A stretch of 64,000 nt of DNA. Origin: an uncultured Eubacteriales bacterium. GTDB taxonomy: Bacteria; Bacillota; Clostridia; Lachnospirales; Lachnospiraceae. The stretch covers positions 1 to 64,000 of the forward strand of contig CASEML010000082.1 of NCBI GenBank assembly GCA_949289145.1, given 5' to 3'. Both the position numbers and the translations under genes were made by a program. The notes below the pieces were generated by a model that had not been told where the DNA came from, searched no databases, and saw only the letters and a program-made list of their open reading frames with translations. Below are positions 8,150 to 16,316 of the stretch, piece by piece; position 1 is the stretch's first letter; the number at the start of each line of letters is the position of its first letter.

Positions 8150-10021
8150 CTACAGTTTTAAATGGTGTACATAAACTTTCTCAAACTCTTCTGTTTTTGC
8201 CAGCACTACTTCTGTGGCAGAAGCCATCAGTCTGCTTATCTTTTCTTCTGCTTCTCGGTTCCGCAGAAAACTCTCTACGCCTGCTAAAGAAGTATTTCCT
8301 ACCGTCTTAATTTTTCCTAAAAACTCTCTGGGGAAAATACCGATATTCACTGCTTTGCGGATATTCATACGATATCCAAAGCCACCGGCAACAAAGACTT
8401 CGGAAATTTCCCGATATGTTTTTCCATAGTATTTTACCAGCAGCTCTATACCCGCTCCAATAGCTGCTTTCGCCAACTGCAATTCCCTGATATCCTGCTG
8501 ATATACACAGATGCTTTTGCCTTGTTGGTTTTTTGCCACCTGATACCCCTGTTCTAAATACCGTTCTGACAAATTTCCATCTCTATTTAAAATCCGCTTA
8601 TCCTTCAATTCGGATAAAATATCCACCATTCCTGTTCCACATATTCCAACCGGCACAGCATCATGAATGGTAGTCACCTTGCCGCCATGCTCCTGCAGTT
8701 CAAAGGAACTTATTGCTCCGCTTATGCTTCCCACTCCATACCGAAGACCGCCGCCTTCAAAGGCAGGACCTGCTGCTACTGAGGTACAGAGAATTTTTTC
8801 TCCGTCACCAATCGCCATCTCTCCGTTGGTTCCGATATCTATCAACATAGCCGTTCGTTTTCTTTCAAGATATCCGCATTGAAATAATCCCGCCACAATA
8901 TCTCCTCCCACAAATCCGGAAATCGGCGGAAATACAATAACTTCTGCTTCTGACTCCTGATTGTCAAACATCTGTGCAAAAGTTAATTTTTCGAAAGAAT
9001 GATAGGATGGTGTAAATGGATAAGATGCCAGCCCCTTTAAATCTTTTCCCAATAAAATCTGGCTGACAGTTGTGTTACCTGCAATGCCTATACGTGTAAT
9101 TTCCTGCAAAGTTATGCCTGCTTCCCTGCAAAGAGCATGTATTCCCCCTAATATATCCTCTTTCGAAAGTTTTTGCAGTGTCAAAAGCCCCCCATTGACG
9201 GCATTTTGTATTCTGGTAACCACATCTGCCCCGAAACGCCTGCAAGAGTTAACTGCTGTATAAGTTTTTACCGGAACAGCTTGCTCTCCGGATAATAACT
9301 GCATTGCGATGGTGGTGGTTCCCAAATCTACTGCTATCTGATAAGGAGGCTGTAATTTTTCATCCTTTCCATTGGATATTGTAGTTCCGGCAGTAATGAC
9401 AGAAAAGCTGTCCGCTTTCATCTCCATCTGAATCTTACCGCGCATTTTGCATTGCAGATTATTACACTTACTGCAGTCATGCTGCATGCGAAATAATTGC
9501 CTGTCTTCTGTTAACTGTAAAATATAGCCAAAGGTCTTCACCGGTTCAAACATATAACCTTTTGTTATATGAATAAAATCTTGTTCCTTCTTAACTTTTT
9601 CATAAATGGAACGCTGCTCTTTCAGTTCTATGTCCACCCCCGGCTCTAAACGCTTCTCCACTCCCAGCTTTATTTCGGCAAAAAGTTCTTTTGTCAGTTC
9701 CGGAAGTTCCCTATCCATCTGAAACAAATAAGTATCCGCCATGGCATCTAACATCAGTGAAGCCATCACATTGCCTTCCTGCATCTGCAATTCAATTTTT
9801 TCTGTAATCTCAGGTCCTAACGTTAGAAGAACGTATGCTTTTTTTTGCCTGCGTTCCACTTCAACTCTATACTCCGGCTGTATCCAGTGCAAAAAGTCAG
9901 GAAGTAGTTTTTCATACTCACTCCCCAACTCTTTGCTCAGGGTTTTTGTTTTGTTCCCCTCCAGCCGCTCCAGCACAGCCTGTTTATTTAATTGAATATT
10001 TAATTTCTGATAAACTTCCAT
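8150..10021 (-). CDS. ASKHA/DUF4445 protein with an N-terminal corrinoid-activation-like domain
   Basis: 623 residues. The C-terminal two thirds is a DUF4445 ASKHA ATPase: phosphate-1 VDLGTTTIA at 231-239, IGIAGNTT at 311-318 and phosphate-2 IDIGTNGEMA at 394-403. This is the domain of RACo-type reductive activators of corrinoid proteins. The N-terminal 200 residues lack the 2Fe-2S ferredoxin cysteines of RACo. Instead they resemble the stand-alone activation-domain proteins of B12-dependent methionine synthase (TLGPEITEKI at 67-76, LDAMAD at 91-96) and carry a cysteine cluster (CSKC at 183-186, C191) that could bind iron-sulfur or zinc. AAAGGACGG precedes the ATG. The DUF4250 gene lies 11 nt upstream, so the two are co-transcribed. 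A role in reactivating a corrinoid enzyme is inference. Confidence 0.8.
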   Translation of the reverse strand: MEVYQKLNIQLNKQAVLERLEGNKTKTLSKELGSEYEKLLPDFLHWIQPEYRVEVERRQKKAYVLLTLGPEITEKIELQMQEGNVMASLMLDAMADTYLFQMDRELPELTKELFAEIKLGVEKRLEPGVDIELKEQRSIYEKVKKEQDFIHITKGYMFEPVKTFGYILQLTEDRQLFRMQHDCSKCNNLQCKMRGKIQMEMKADSFSVITAGTTISNGKDEKLQPPYQIAVDLGTTTIAMQLLSGEQAVPVKTYTAVNSCRRFGADVVTRIQNAVNGGLLTLQKLSKEDILGGIHALCREAGITLQEITRIGIAGNTTVSQILLGKDLKGLASYPFTPSYHSFEKLTFAQMFDNQESEAEVIVFPPISGFVGGDIVAGLFQCGYLERKRTAMLIDIGTNGEMAIGDGEKILCTSVAAGPAFEGGGLRYGVGSISGAISSFELQEHGGKVTTIHDAVPVGICGTGMVDILSELKDKRILNRDGNLSERYLEQGYQVAKNQQGKSICVYQQDIRELQLAKAAIGAGIELLVKYYGKTYREISEVFVAGGFGYRMNIRKAVNIGIFPREFLGKIKTVGNTSLAGVESFLRNREAEEKISRLMASATEVVLAKTEEFEKVYVHHLKL

Positions 10022-10032
10022 GATACCGTCCT

Positions 10033-10206
10033 TTACACAAACTGGTTCTGCCCTTCCTCATATTGGTAATCTATACTTTTTAAAGTTTCTGTTATCTCCT
10101 CTTTCTGCACATTATAAACACTGCAAAATTCCTCTAAGGTACTGTAATAATCTCTCAACTGTGTATTTACAAAACTTAAAAGCATTACTGGATCTTTTGG
10201 TAACAT
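10033..10206 (-). CDS. DUF4250 family small protein
   Basis: 57 residues beginning MLPKDPVMLLSFVNTQLRDY and containing EEFCSVYNV and a C-terminal YQYEEGQNQF. This is the characteristic layout of the DUF4250 family of small Clostridial proteins, whose function is unknown. GAGAGGA lies before the ATG. The stop is 11 nt upstream of the ASKHA gene start, with the ASKHA ribosome binding site just beyond the stop, so the two form an operon. It is easily missed because it is shorter than common ORF cut-offs. Confidence 0.85.
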   Translation of the reverse strand: MLPKDPVMLLSFVNTQLRDYYSTLEEFCSVYNVQKEEITETLKSIDYQYEEGQNQFV

Positions 10207-10291
10207 ATAAATTCCTCTCTTCTATTGTTTTCCCGGTATAGTATATCAAATTTCTTTCCGAAATACTATGGATTCCGAAGGTATTTAATCT

Positions 10292-10534
10292 TTATTTTTT
10301 TACCAGCTTGTCATAATAAAAATAATTTACACTGTTTATCTCCAATTTTCTGCCATAATGATCACATAATCACTGGCCGGTAGAATAGGTTTGCCGGGCG
10401 ACTCCACTCTTATCCGCAAGCTGTTCTTGGGAATATCCGTTCTGCTTTCTTAGCAATGATAATTTTCTTTTAATTTCATTGTAAGCCACCTCTAATACAT
10501 TATAAACACCTTTCGGCCAATAAGCTACCACCAT
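10292..10534 (-). pseudogene. Small XRE-type helix-turn-helix gene interrupted by an in-frame TGA
   Basis: The first 54 codons (ATG at 10534, TGA at 10370-10372) contain an XRE-like HTH: IKRKLSLLRKQNGYSQEQLA followed by DKSGVARQTYS. Translation continues in the same frame beyond the TGA for 25 codons as LCDHYGRKLEINSVNYFYY and on to a TAA at 10292-10294. One change from TGG to TGA would explain the interruption and give an 80-residue protein. The usual second half of the XRE domain (SKWE-type recognition helix and beyond) is not seen, so this is a short or divergent family member. A GAGGGG lies 14 nt before the ATG, which is too far to be convincing. Confidence 0.65.
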
Positions 10535-10569
10535 TTTATTGCCAGCCCCTCGTCACAAATTCCATTTTC

Positions 10570-11253
10570 CTACGCTTCTTTTCTCTCCTCCCGCTTTCCG
10601 CAAACAACAGCACAAAGCATCGTAAAGACCACTGCCGCTGCCAAAAACACAAACGCTACCACTCCCTGATGTTCCATTGCATAATTCAGAACCATTCCAA
10701 TCTTATTTCTTGTTCCTTCCTGCATTTCACCAAGGGTATCCATTAAAACACTTCCTCCAAAGAAGAAAATGAATCCTGGCAGCAGGCGAATGATACTCAG
10801 CCATTGCTGATTTTTAATTTCAAAAAAATAAGAAAATACATACTGCAGAGAGTTAATAAACAGTCCTACACTTAAAAAAATAACCCCTTGAGACAGAATA
10901 TAGCCCACTGTTATCTGACCTTTGATTACATACGGAATAGAGGTAAAACTTCCCAGAACAGTACAAACTATCAGAAAAACTGCAGCAAACATATATCTGC
11001 CAAAAACACGTTGTCTTGCTCTGGCAGGAAGCAATTTAATAAATCCATCTGCCACCATATTATCAATACTAAAAGGCGTAGAACATAGAATAATCCCCAT
11101 AAAAATCATATACAGTATACTCCAGACGCCCATAGTCTCTCCCATCATTTTACTGGCAAAAGCGATAACAACCAGCACTACCAACGCCATGAGCTTAGCC
11201 TGTGTCTTCATTTTCATAAAATCCATCTTCATAAACCTTACAGCATCCATCAT
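10570..11253 (-). CDS. ABC-2 type transporter permease
   Basis: 227 residues with about six hydrophobic segments (near 20-38, 43-60, 88-108, 115-140, 148-170 and 195-215), the size and pattern of small ABC-2 permeases. Its SD overlaps the stop of the ATPase gene, so the pair is translationally coupled. It is the last gene of the GntR/ATPase/permease operon whose promoter is at 12557-12585. Modules of this YtrA type are linked to export or cell-envelope stress in Firmicutes; the substrate is unknown. Confidence 0.8.
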   Translation of the reverse strand: MMDAVRFMKMDFMKMKTQAKLMALVVLVVIAFASKMMGETMGVWSILYMIFMGIILCSTPFSIDNMVADGFIKLLPARARQRVFGRYMFAAVFLIVCTVLGSFTSIPYVIKGQITVGYILSQGVIFLSVGLFINSLQYVFSYFFEIKNQQWLSIIRLLPGFIFFFGGSVLMDTLGEMQEGTRNKIGMVLNYAMEHQGVVAFVFLAAAVVFTMLCAVVCGKREERKEA

Positions 11254-12108
11254 CTATTCCTCCATATCCTTAATAAATGCAACCACAATCTTGTCAATGG
11301 TGGGTTTTTCTAACACGCACTTTACACTTAAACAGGTGCTTTCATCTGATTCTATAATTCCCTCAAACCCTACGCTGGTTTTCTTTAATCCCTTGATTTT
11401 TCCTGAAGCTGCATCTGTTAATTCTTCTAATCCACCCTTTACCAACAAATATTTTTCTGCAATTTCTTCCTTGGTATCATAGAAAATCTTTTTCCCTTTA
11501 TGAATAAAAAAAATATAATCAGCAATCTGCTCAATATCACTTAAGATATGAGTGGAAAAAAGAACACTTCGTTCGCCATCTTGAATATAATCCTGTAAAA
11601 TTTCCAAAACTTCCTGCTTCACCACTGGGTCTAACCCATTGGTTGCTTCATCTAGGATAAGTAATTTTGTATCTCTCGCAAGAATTCCTGCAAACATAAG
11701 CCGTATACTCATTCCCTTAGAATAATCTTTGATTTTTTTCTTTTCCGGCAAATTCCATTTTTTACAAAGATTCATAAATTTATCTTCCTCAAAGGTTTCA
11801 TAAAAATCTTTTAGAATCCTTTGAATATCCAGTAAAGTAAAATCATTTGGAAAGTAGCACATATCACGTACATACCCTATCATCTCCTTGTACTTTTTGG
11901 GATTTTCTTTATACTCCATACCATTAATTTTAATCACTCCTCCATCGGATTTTTTCTGGTGCGTGATTAAGTCTAATGTAGTGGTTTTTCCGGCACCATT
12001 CTGCCCCACATAGCCACAGATATACCCCGCCGGCAGTTCTAAGGAAATATCTTTCAAACAAAAGTCCTTATAATTTTTTTGTAATCCGCACACCTCTAAC
12101 GTATTCAT
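11254..12108 (-). CDS. ABC transporter ATP-binding protein (YtrB-like)
   Basis: 284 residues. Walker A GQNGAGKTTT lies near residue 30, the signature appears in the variant form YSKGMSIR in place of LSGGQ, Walker B is LLILDEATNGLD and the switch histidine lies in STHILSD. The C-terminal 70 residues beyond the ATPase core are typical of exporter ATPases paired with ABC-2 permeases. The start is set at the ATG preceded by AGGAGGAATAGC; an earlier in-frame ATG at 12135 has no ribosome binding site and lies inside the gntR gene. It starts one nucleotide after the gntR stop. Confidence 0.9.
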   Translation of the reverse strand: MNTLEVCGLQKNYKDFCLKDISLELPAGYICGYVGQNGAGKTTTLDLITHQKKSDGGVIKINGMEYKENPKKYKEMIGYVRDMCYFPNDFTLLDIQRILKDFYETFEEDKFMNLCKKWNLPEKKKIKDYSKGMSIRLMFAGILARDTKLLILDEATNGLDPVVKQEVLEILQDYIQDGERSVLFSTHILSDIEQIADYIFFIHKGKKIFYDTKEEIAEKYLLVKGGLEELTDAASGKIKGLKKTSVGFEGIIESDESTCLSVKCVLEKPTIDKIVVAFIKDMEE

Positions 12109-12109
12109 G

Positions 12110-12484
12110 CTATTCCTCCTGCAATAATGCTTCAAAAATTTCCTTCAGTTCCTCTTTGGACATTCCAATGAGTTTTGCGGTAGCAAAGGCGCTTTCTAAA
12201 CCTTCTTCAATTCGCTTTAAATACTGTTCCCGTATCATATTGTTATCACGCTTTCTTACAATACTGCCCTTCCCCTGCACCGAAGAAATAAATCCTTCAC
12301 TTTCTAGTTCATTGTAAGCTCTTGTGGTGGTTATAACACTGACACCTAGTTCTTTTGCCAACTGTCTTATGGACGGCAGCACCGTTCCCTCATTAATAAG
12401 CCCATTTAAAATCTGTTCTTTTATCTGCTCCCTAATCTGCGCATAAATAGGGAGCTCGGATTGATTGGATATTACAATTCTCAT
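12110..12484 (-). CDS. GntR family regulator, YtrA subfamily
   Basis: 124 residues. The N-terminal winged helix has the GntR signature (LPIYAQIREQIKEQILNG, then LPSIRQLAKELGVSV and TTTRAYNELESEGFI). Only a short helical C-terminal tail follows, with no ligand-binding domain, the YtrA pattern of regulators placed in front of ABC transporters. The ATG at 12484 follows GAGGAG; the in-frame ATG 39 nt upstream lies close to the predicted transcription start and lacks an SD. The perfect inverted repeat upstream covers its own promoter, so it very probably represses this operon. Confidence 0.92.
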   Translation of the reverse strand: MRIVISNQSELPIYAQIREQIKEQILNGLINEGTVLPSIRQLAKELGVSVITTTRAYNELESEGFISSVQGKGSIVRKRDNNMIREQYLKRIEEGLESAFATAKLIGMSKEELKEIFEALLQEE

Positions 12485-12533
12485 GCTTCTCCTCACTTTT
12501 CTTGTGGTAAATTGCTTTTGCAATATTGTTTAT

Positions 12534-12577
12534 ATAGCATATACTGTATATACAAGATTATATACAGTATATGCTAT
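12534..12577. promoter_or_regulatory. Perfect inverted repeat, likely GntR operator
   Basis: Two identical 19-bp arms, ATAGCATATACTGTATATA and its complement, flank a 6-bp spacer. Each arm also contains its own short palindrome TATAC-N-GTATA, so the site can be read as two adjacent half-operators. It overlaps the spacer and -10 of the promoter at 12557-12585. Confidence 0.85.
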
Positions 12578-12585
12578 CCTGTCAA
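12557..12585 (-). promoter_or_regulatory. Consensus SigA promoter of the GntR/ABC operon
   Basis: TTGACA (12580-12585), 17-nt spacer, TATAAT (12557-12562) on the minus strand: a perfect match to the consensus. The right arm of the inverted repeat fills the spacer, as expected for a strong promoter kept silent by a repressor. Confidence 0.9.
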
Positions 12586-12650
12586 TAGGAGAAATCATAT
12601 TTTAGCAAAATTAATTTTAAAGATATGCATATAAAAATTAAGAAGAAACA

Positions 12651-12678
12651 AAAAAGTACATCTTTCGATGTACTTTTT
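12651..12678 (-). terminator. Terminator of the tRNA unit
   Basis: AAAAAGTACATC and GATGTACTTTTT form a 12-bp stem with a 4-nt loop. On the minus strand it is followed by more T residues. It begins 3 nt past the tRNA-Met 3' end. Confidence 0.9.
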
Positions 12679-12680
12679 AG

Positions 12681-12754
12681 TAGCGAGAAAGGGATTTGAA
12701 CCCCCGACACCACGGGTATGAACCGTGTGCTCTAGCCAACTGAGCTATCTCGCC
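12681..12754 (-). tRNA. tRNA-Met (anticodon CAT)
   Basis: 74 nt, cloverleaf readable: acceptor GGCGAGA with TCTCGCT (G-U closing pair), D arm GCTC/GAGC, anticodon stem CACGG/CCGTG around loop TTCATAC, T loop TTCAAAT. No three-G/three-C anticodon stem of an initiator is present, so this is an elongator. The CCA end is not encoded. It is the second tRNA of a two-gene transcript. Confidence 0.95.
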
Positions 12755-12771
12755 ATATTATTCAGTTTATA

Positions 12772-12844
12772 TGGGACCTACAGGGCTCGAACCTGTGACC
12801 CTCTGCTTGTAAGGCAGATGCTCTCCCAGCTGAGCTAAGATCCC
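12772..12844 (-). tRNA. tRNA-Val (anticodon TAC)
   Basis: 73 nt: acceptor GGGATCT with AGGTCCC, D arm GCTC/GAGC, anticodon loop TTACAAG giving TAC, T loop TTCGAGC. It is 17 nt upstream of tRNA-Met and shares its promoter. CCA is not encoded. Confidence 0.95.
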
Positions 12845-12872
12845 ATATCCGCCGTCGTTTGACTGCTCAATT

Positions 12873-12902
12873 ATTATATAACAGCATGCTGCCAATTGTC
12901 AA
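12873..12902 (-). promoter_or_regulatory. Promoter of the tRNA-Val/tRNA-Met unit
   Basis: TTGACA (12897-12902), 18-nt spacer, TATAAT (12873-12878), about 28 nt upstream of the tRNA-Val 5' end. Confidence 0.85.
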
Positions 12903-12977
12903 TACTTTTTTTTATTTTTTCGCGCTATTTTTTTAATTTACACTATTTTTTTGTTTTTCTATTCTTTTGCATTAATT

Positions 12978-13688
12978 TCAATTATTTATTCTTTTTTGCA
13001 AAAAAATACGGGCTATCTCCATATCTTCCGGTGTTGTAATCTTAATATTTTCGTAGCTTCCTTCCACCAGCTTCACTGGTTTTTCAAAAGCCGCCTCATA
13101 TACCATAGCATCATCCGTAATCATAATATCATCCCTGTCCATTATCATTTCATGTGCCTTTTTAATGGCCTGAAACTCAAATACCTGGGGTGTCTGAACT
13201 TGCCATACCAAATTTCTATCCGGGGTGGTTTTTACAAATCCTTCTTTATCAGCAATTTTTACAGTATCCTTGGCTTTTACTGCAATTACACAGGCATTGC
13301 TTTTTTCCACCTCAATATAAGCTCGTTCCAGCATATCTAATTCTACAAAAGGTCTTGCTCCATCATGAATAAACACATAATCCCCATCTCCTACTGCTTT
13401 TAATCCTTCATACACGGAATGGTATCTTTCTTTACCGCCTGCAACCACTGCTTTTACTTTATCAAAACCATACTTATCCACAATTTCCCTTTTGCAAAAA
13501 TCTATTTCCGCCGCTCCTGTCACTAAAACAAGCTCGTTTATAAAGCTCTCCTGAAATGTTTGCAGTGCATAATAAAGCACTGGTTTTCCACCCAGCTTCA
13601 TAAACTGCTTGGGTATTGTGCTGTTCATTCTTCTTCCCACACCAGCAGCAAGTATAATGGCACTACATTTCTTCTTATTCCTTCCCAT
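12978..13688 (-). CDS. ispD: 2-C-methyl-D-erythritol 4-phosphate cytidylyltransferase
   Basis: 236 residues, the usual length. The CTP-binding motif AIILAAGVGRRMNSTIPKQF near the N-terminus and FIHDGARPFVELDML mid-protein identify IspD, which transfers CMP to MEP in the non-mevalonate isoprenoid pathway. The start is placed at the ATG 2 nt after the tsaD stop, with GGGAGAAAG inside the tsaD 3' end as SD; a longer in-frame version reaching 13736 would overlap tsaD by 46 nt and has no SD. It is the last gene of the tsaD operon. No ispF is present next to it. Confidence 0.95.
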   Translation of the reverse strand: MGRNKKKCSAIILAAGVGRRMNSTIPKQFMKLGGKPVLYYALQTFQESFINELVLVTGAAEIDFCKREIVDKYGFDKVKAVVAGGKERYHSVYEGLKAVGDGDYVFIHDGARPFVELDMLERAYIEVEKSNACVIAVKAKDTVKIADKEGFVKTTPDRNLVWQVQTPQVFEFQAIKKAHEMIMDRDDIMITDDAMVYEAAFEKPVKLVEGSYENIKITTPEDMEIARIFLQKRINN

Positions 13689-13690
13689 AC

Positions 13691-14713
13691 TTATCTTTCT
13701 CCCAGCTTCAAATTCGGTACGGCATTCAAATCCCACCCGTGAGTCACACCTTTTAAAAGTTCATAGTATGCTGCTGTCCCTATCATTGCTGCATTATCTG
13801 TACATAAAACCGGTGATGGATAGTAGAATGTTACTCCATTTTCAGCACAGGCCTTTTGCATGGCAGCTCTTAAACTAGAATTTGATGCCACACCGCCTGC
13901 TATGGCAAGCTTTTTATTGCCAAAATTCTTTACTGCCATCATGGCATGCTCTACCAATACGTCAATTACCGCCTTCTGAAAAGAAGCGGCTATATCTGCT
14001 TTGTTTATATTTTCTCCCTTCATCTGACAGGAATTAATATAATTTAGCACCGCCGATTTCAGCCCGCTAAAGCTGAAATCATATGGACTTTCTGCCACTT
14101 TTGCCTTTGGAAAAGAAATTGCCTTCTCATCCCCTTCTTTTGCCAATTTGTCAATCTTAGGTCCGCCCGGATATCCTAGTCCGATCGCTCTTGCCACTTT
14201 ATCAAAGGCTTCCCCGGCTGCATCATCTCTAGTACGCCCTAAAATCTCATACACGCCATAATCGGTCACACGCACCAAATGCGTGTGACCGCCGGAAACC
14301 ACCAAACAGATAAAAGGCGGCTCTAATTCTTTGTTTTCTATGTAATTTGCCGAAATATGTCCCTCAATATGGTGCACACCTATCAGGGGTTTTTTGGCTG
14401 CATAGGCAATCGCCTTTGCTTCTGCCACTCCCACTAAAAGAGCGCCCACTAAGCCAGGTCCATAGGTAACACCAATAGCATCCACATCCGCCAGTGTCAC
14501 TCCCGCTTCTTTTATGGCTTCTTCTATCACCTGGTTAATCTTCTCAATATGTTTTCTAGAAGCTATTTCTGGCACTACGCCTCCATATAATTTGTGTAAC
14601 TCTATCTGCGAAGAAATAACATTGGATAAAACCTCTCTGCCATTTCTCACTACTGCCGCTGCCGTTTCATCACAAGAACTCTCAATCGCCAATATTAATT
14701 TATCTTCCTTCAT
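13691..14713 (-). CDS. tsaD: tRNA N6-adenosine threonylcarbamoyltransferase TsaD
   Basis: 340 residues. ASKHA-type fold with [16 protein letters not shown] at the N-terminus, the metal-binding HIEGH at 115-119, GGHTHLV, and [13 protein letters not shown]. TsaD transfers the threonylcarbamoyl group to A37 of ANN-decoding tRNAs and works as a complex with TsaB and TsaE, both encoded in this window at 17-18 kb. Start and length match the family. Confidence 0.97.
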   Translation of the reverse strand: MKEDKLILAIESSCDETAAAVVRNGREVLSNVISSQIELHKLYGGVVPEIASRKHIEKINQVIEEAIKEAGVTLADVDAIGVTYGPGLVGALLVGVAEAKAIAYAAKKPLIGVHHIEGHISANYIENKELEPPFICLVVSGGHTHLVRVTDYGVYEILGRTRDDAAGEAFDKVARAIGLGYPGGPKIDKLAKEGDEKAISFPKAKVAESPYDFSFSGLKSAVLNYINSCQMKGENINKADIAASFQKAVIDVLVEHAMMAVKNFGNKKLAIAGGVASNSSLRAAMQKACAENGVTFYYPSPVLCTDNAAMIGTAAYYELLKGVTHGWDLNAVPNLKLGER

Positions 14714-14716
14714 TTT

Positions 14717-15301
14717 CTATTCTCCTGATTCTGTTGCTTGTTCCAAGTCCCAGCCATAAATTTTCCACTTGCCCTCTTCATCTTTTCTCAGAAGAAATAC
14801 CTGAGTTGTTTTTGTATGAATCCCCTGGGTTCTTATGGTGTAATAGGAACGAAGGCTGGCCCACTCTCTTCCGTCAAACGTATTATATTCCACATTAGAG
14901 GCTGAATCTGTGCTCCAGCCAAAAATATCCATTTCCTTTTCCTTAAAGCTTTCAATTTCTTTCATCAGCTCTTCAAACTGAGTATCTTCATCATTTTTTG
15001 CCAACAAATCCTCATCAAACAATTCTCTGGATTTTTGCATAACTTCTTTGATTGTTTTTTCATCATTATCCTCATTATAATAGCACTCCTGAATTTCATT
15101 ATAGTATTTTACTACTTCTTTGGGAGTTGCCGGATATGACTTTTCCAAATCCTTTGCAAGCACATCCTGAGTTAATGTAGTTTCAATCATCTCATCTCCA
15201 ACATCTGTATTGCTCTTATTGGAAAGATAAAGATAATATCCCACAATCAATCCAAGAAGAATCACCCCAACTATTATATTTTTGATCAATTTTTTATTCA
15301 T
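14717..15301 (-). CDS. Membrane-anchored hypothetical protein (possibly DUF6715)
   Basis: 194 residues. A single N-terminal transmembrane helix at about 9-26 is followed by an acidic, soluble extracytoplasmic part with no cysteines. The C-terminal 60 residues (SLRSYYTIRTQG, then TTQVFLLRKDEEGKWKIYGW) look like the beta-sheet of an NTF2/SnoaL-like fold, but this is only an impression. I associate it loosely with the Lachnospiraceae family DUF6715, without certainty. It lies between rnz and tsaD with a 3-nt gap to tsaD, so it is in the operon. No function can be given. Confidence 0.6.
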   Translation of the reverse strand: MNKKLIKNIIVGVILLGLIVGYYLYLSNKSNTDVGDEMIETTLTQDVLAKDLEKSYPATPKEVVKYYNEIQECYYNEDNDEKTIKEVMQKSRELFDEDLLAKNDEDTQFEELMKEIESFKEKEMDIFGWSTDSASNVEYNTFDGREWASLRSYYTIRTQGIHTKTTQVFLLRKDEEGKWKIYGWDLEQATESGE

Positions 15302-15312
15302 TTGTCTTCCCC

Positions 15313-16224
15313 CTATTCAAACTGCAGTTCTACTGTTTTTCTGTCTTTTCCCGGCTTTGCGTTTTTAAAGATTTTCTGTACCTCCTCCATATACTCTTCC
15401 GGCCTGTTTAAAGAAGGGCTGTAATGGGTCAGCCACAATTCCTTCACCTCTGCTGCCTTTGCCAGTTCCGCTGCCTCGTAAAAAGTCATATGCTTATGCT
15501 CTCGCGCCTTTACCTCCTTTTCTTTTTCCCCGTACATACCTTCACAGATAAATAAATCTGCATTTTTTGCATTTTCCACAATAGATGACACCGGCCTGGT
15601 GTCAGTACAATAAGTCAGTTTAAGCCCTTTGCGCGGTGGACCCAGCACCATATCTGGAGTATAAATACAATTCCTCTCCATATCTTCTATGGATTCCCCC
15701 TTTTGCAAGCGTCCCCAATAGATTTTAGGAATTTCTTGTTCTTTCGCCCTAACTGGATCAAAACGTCCTGCACGATCAATCTCCATGGTATACCCATAGC
15801 ACAAAACGTTATGGTTTACTTTAAATGCCCGGATCCGATATCCATCAAATTCAAAAGTTTCTTCATTTCCTGATATCTCCATAAATTTCAGTTCAAACGG
15901 AAGTTCCGGTGCTATCACACGCAATGCATTAACCACACGTTCTAATCCTTTGGGGCCGATTAGGGTCAGCGGCTCATGTCTTTCTGCATTTCCCATGGTA
16001 AGCAATAAGCCAGGCAGACCGCTGATATGATCCCCATGGTAGTGGGTAAAACACACTACATCTATCGGTTTAAAACTCCAGCCTTTTTCCCGGATTGCAA
16101 TCTGTGTTCCCTCTCCACAGTCAATCAGTATACTAGAACCATTATAACGCATCATAAGGGAAGTAAGCCATCGATAAGGAAGGGGCAGCATTCCGCCACA
16201 TCCTAATAAACAAACATCTAACAT
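15313..16224 (-). CDS. rnz: Ribonuclease Z
   Basis: 303 residues, the short bacterial form. It is a metallo-beta-lactamase fold enzyme that trims tRNA 3' trailers. The metal site THYHGDH is at 60-66 (H61, H63, D65, H66), with later ligands in YCTDTRP and a C-terminal LTHYSP. The CCA end is not encoded in either tRNA of this window, which is the substrate type RNase Z needs. A promoter lies directly upstream (16260-16288). The following genes (membrane protein, tsaD, ispD) are likely transcribed with it. Confidence 0.93.
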   Translation of the reverse strand: MLDVCLLGCGGMLPLPYRWLTSLMMRYNGSSILIDCGEGTQIAIREKGWSFKPIDVVCFTHYHGDHISGLPGLLLTMGNAERHEPLTLIGPKGLERVVNALRVIAPELPFELKFMEISGNEETFEFDGYRIRAFKVNHNVLCYGYTMEIDRAGRFDPVRAKEQEIPKIYWGRLQKGESIEDMERNCIYTPDMVLGPPRKGLKLTYCTDTRPVSSIVENAKNADLFICEGMYGEKEKEVKAREHKHMTFYEAAELAKAAEVKELWLTHYSPSLNRPEEYMEEVQKIFKNAKPGKDRKTVELQFE

Positions 16225-16259
16225 CCGCTTTCCTCTTTCTTTCCACTTTACTTTCTTTC

Positions 16260-16288
16260 ATCATATCATAAAAAAAATAAAGTTACAA
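16260..16288 (-). promoter_or_regulatory. Promoter of the rnz-tsaD-ispD operon
   Basis: TTGTAA (16283-16288), 17-nt spacer, TATGAT (16260-16265), about 35 nt upstream of the rnz ATG. Confidence 0.7.
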
Positions 16289-16316
16289 GAAAGCTGCTGG
16301 TTCCACTGGAAAAGAT

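Noticed and set aside
10922..11482. 186-codon plus-strand frame opposite the ABC permease and ATPase genes
   Set aside because: It spans the junction of two well-supported minus-strand genes and its Ile/Ser/Thr-rich sequence is what antisense translation of membrane genes produces.
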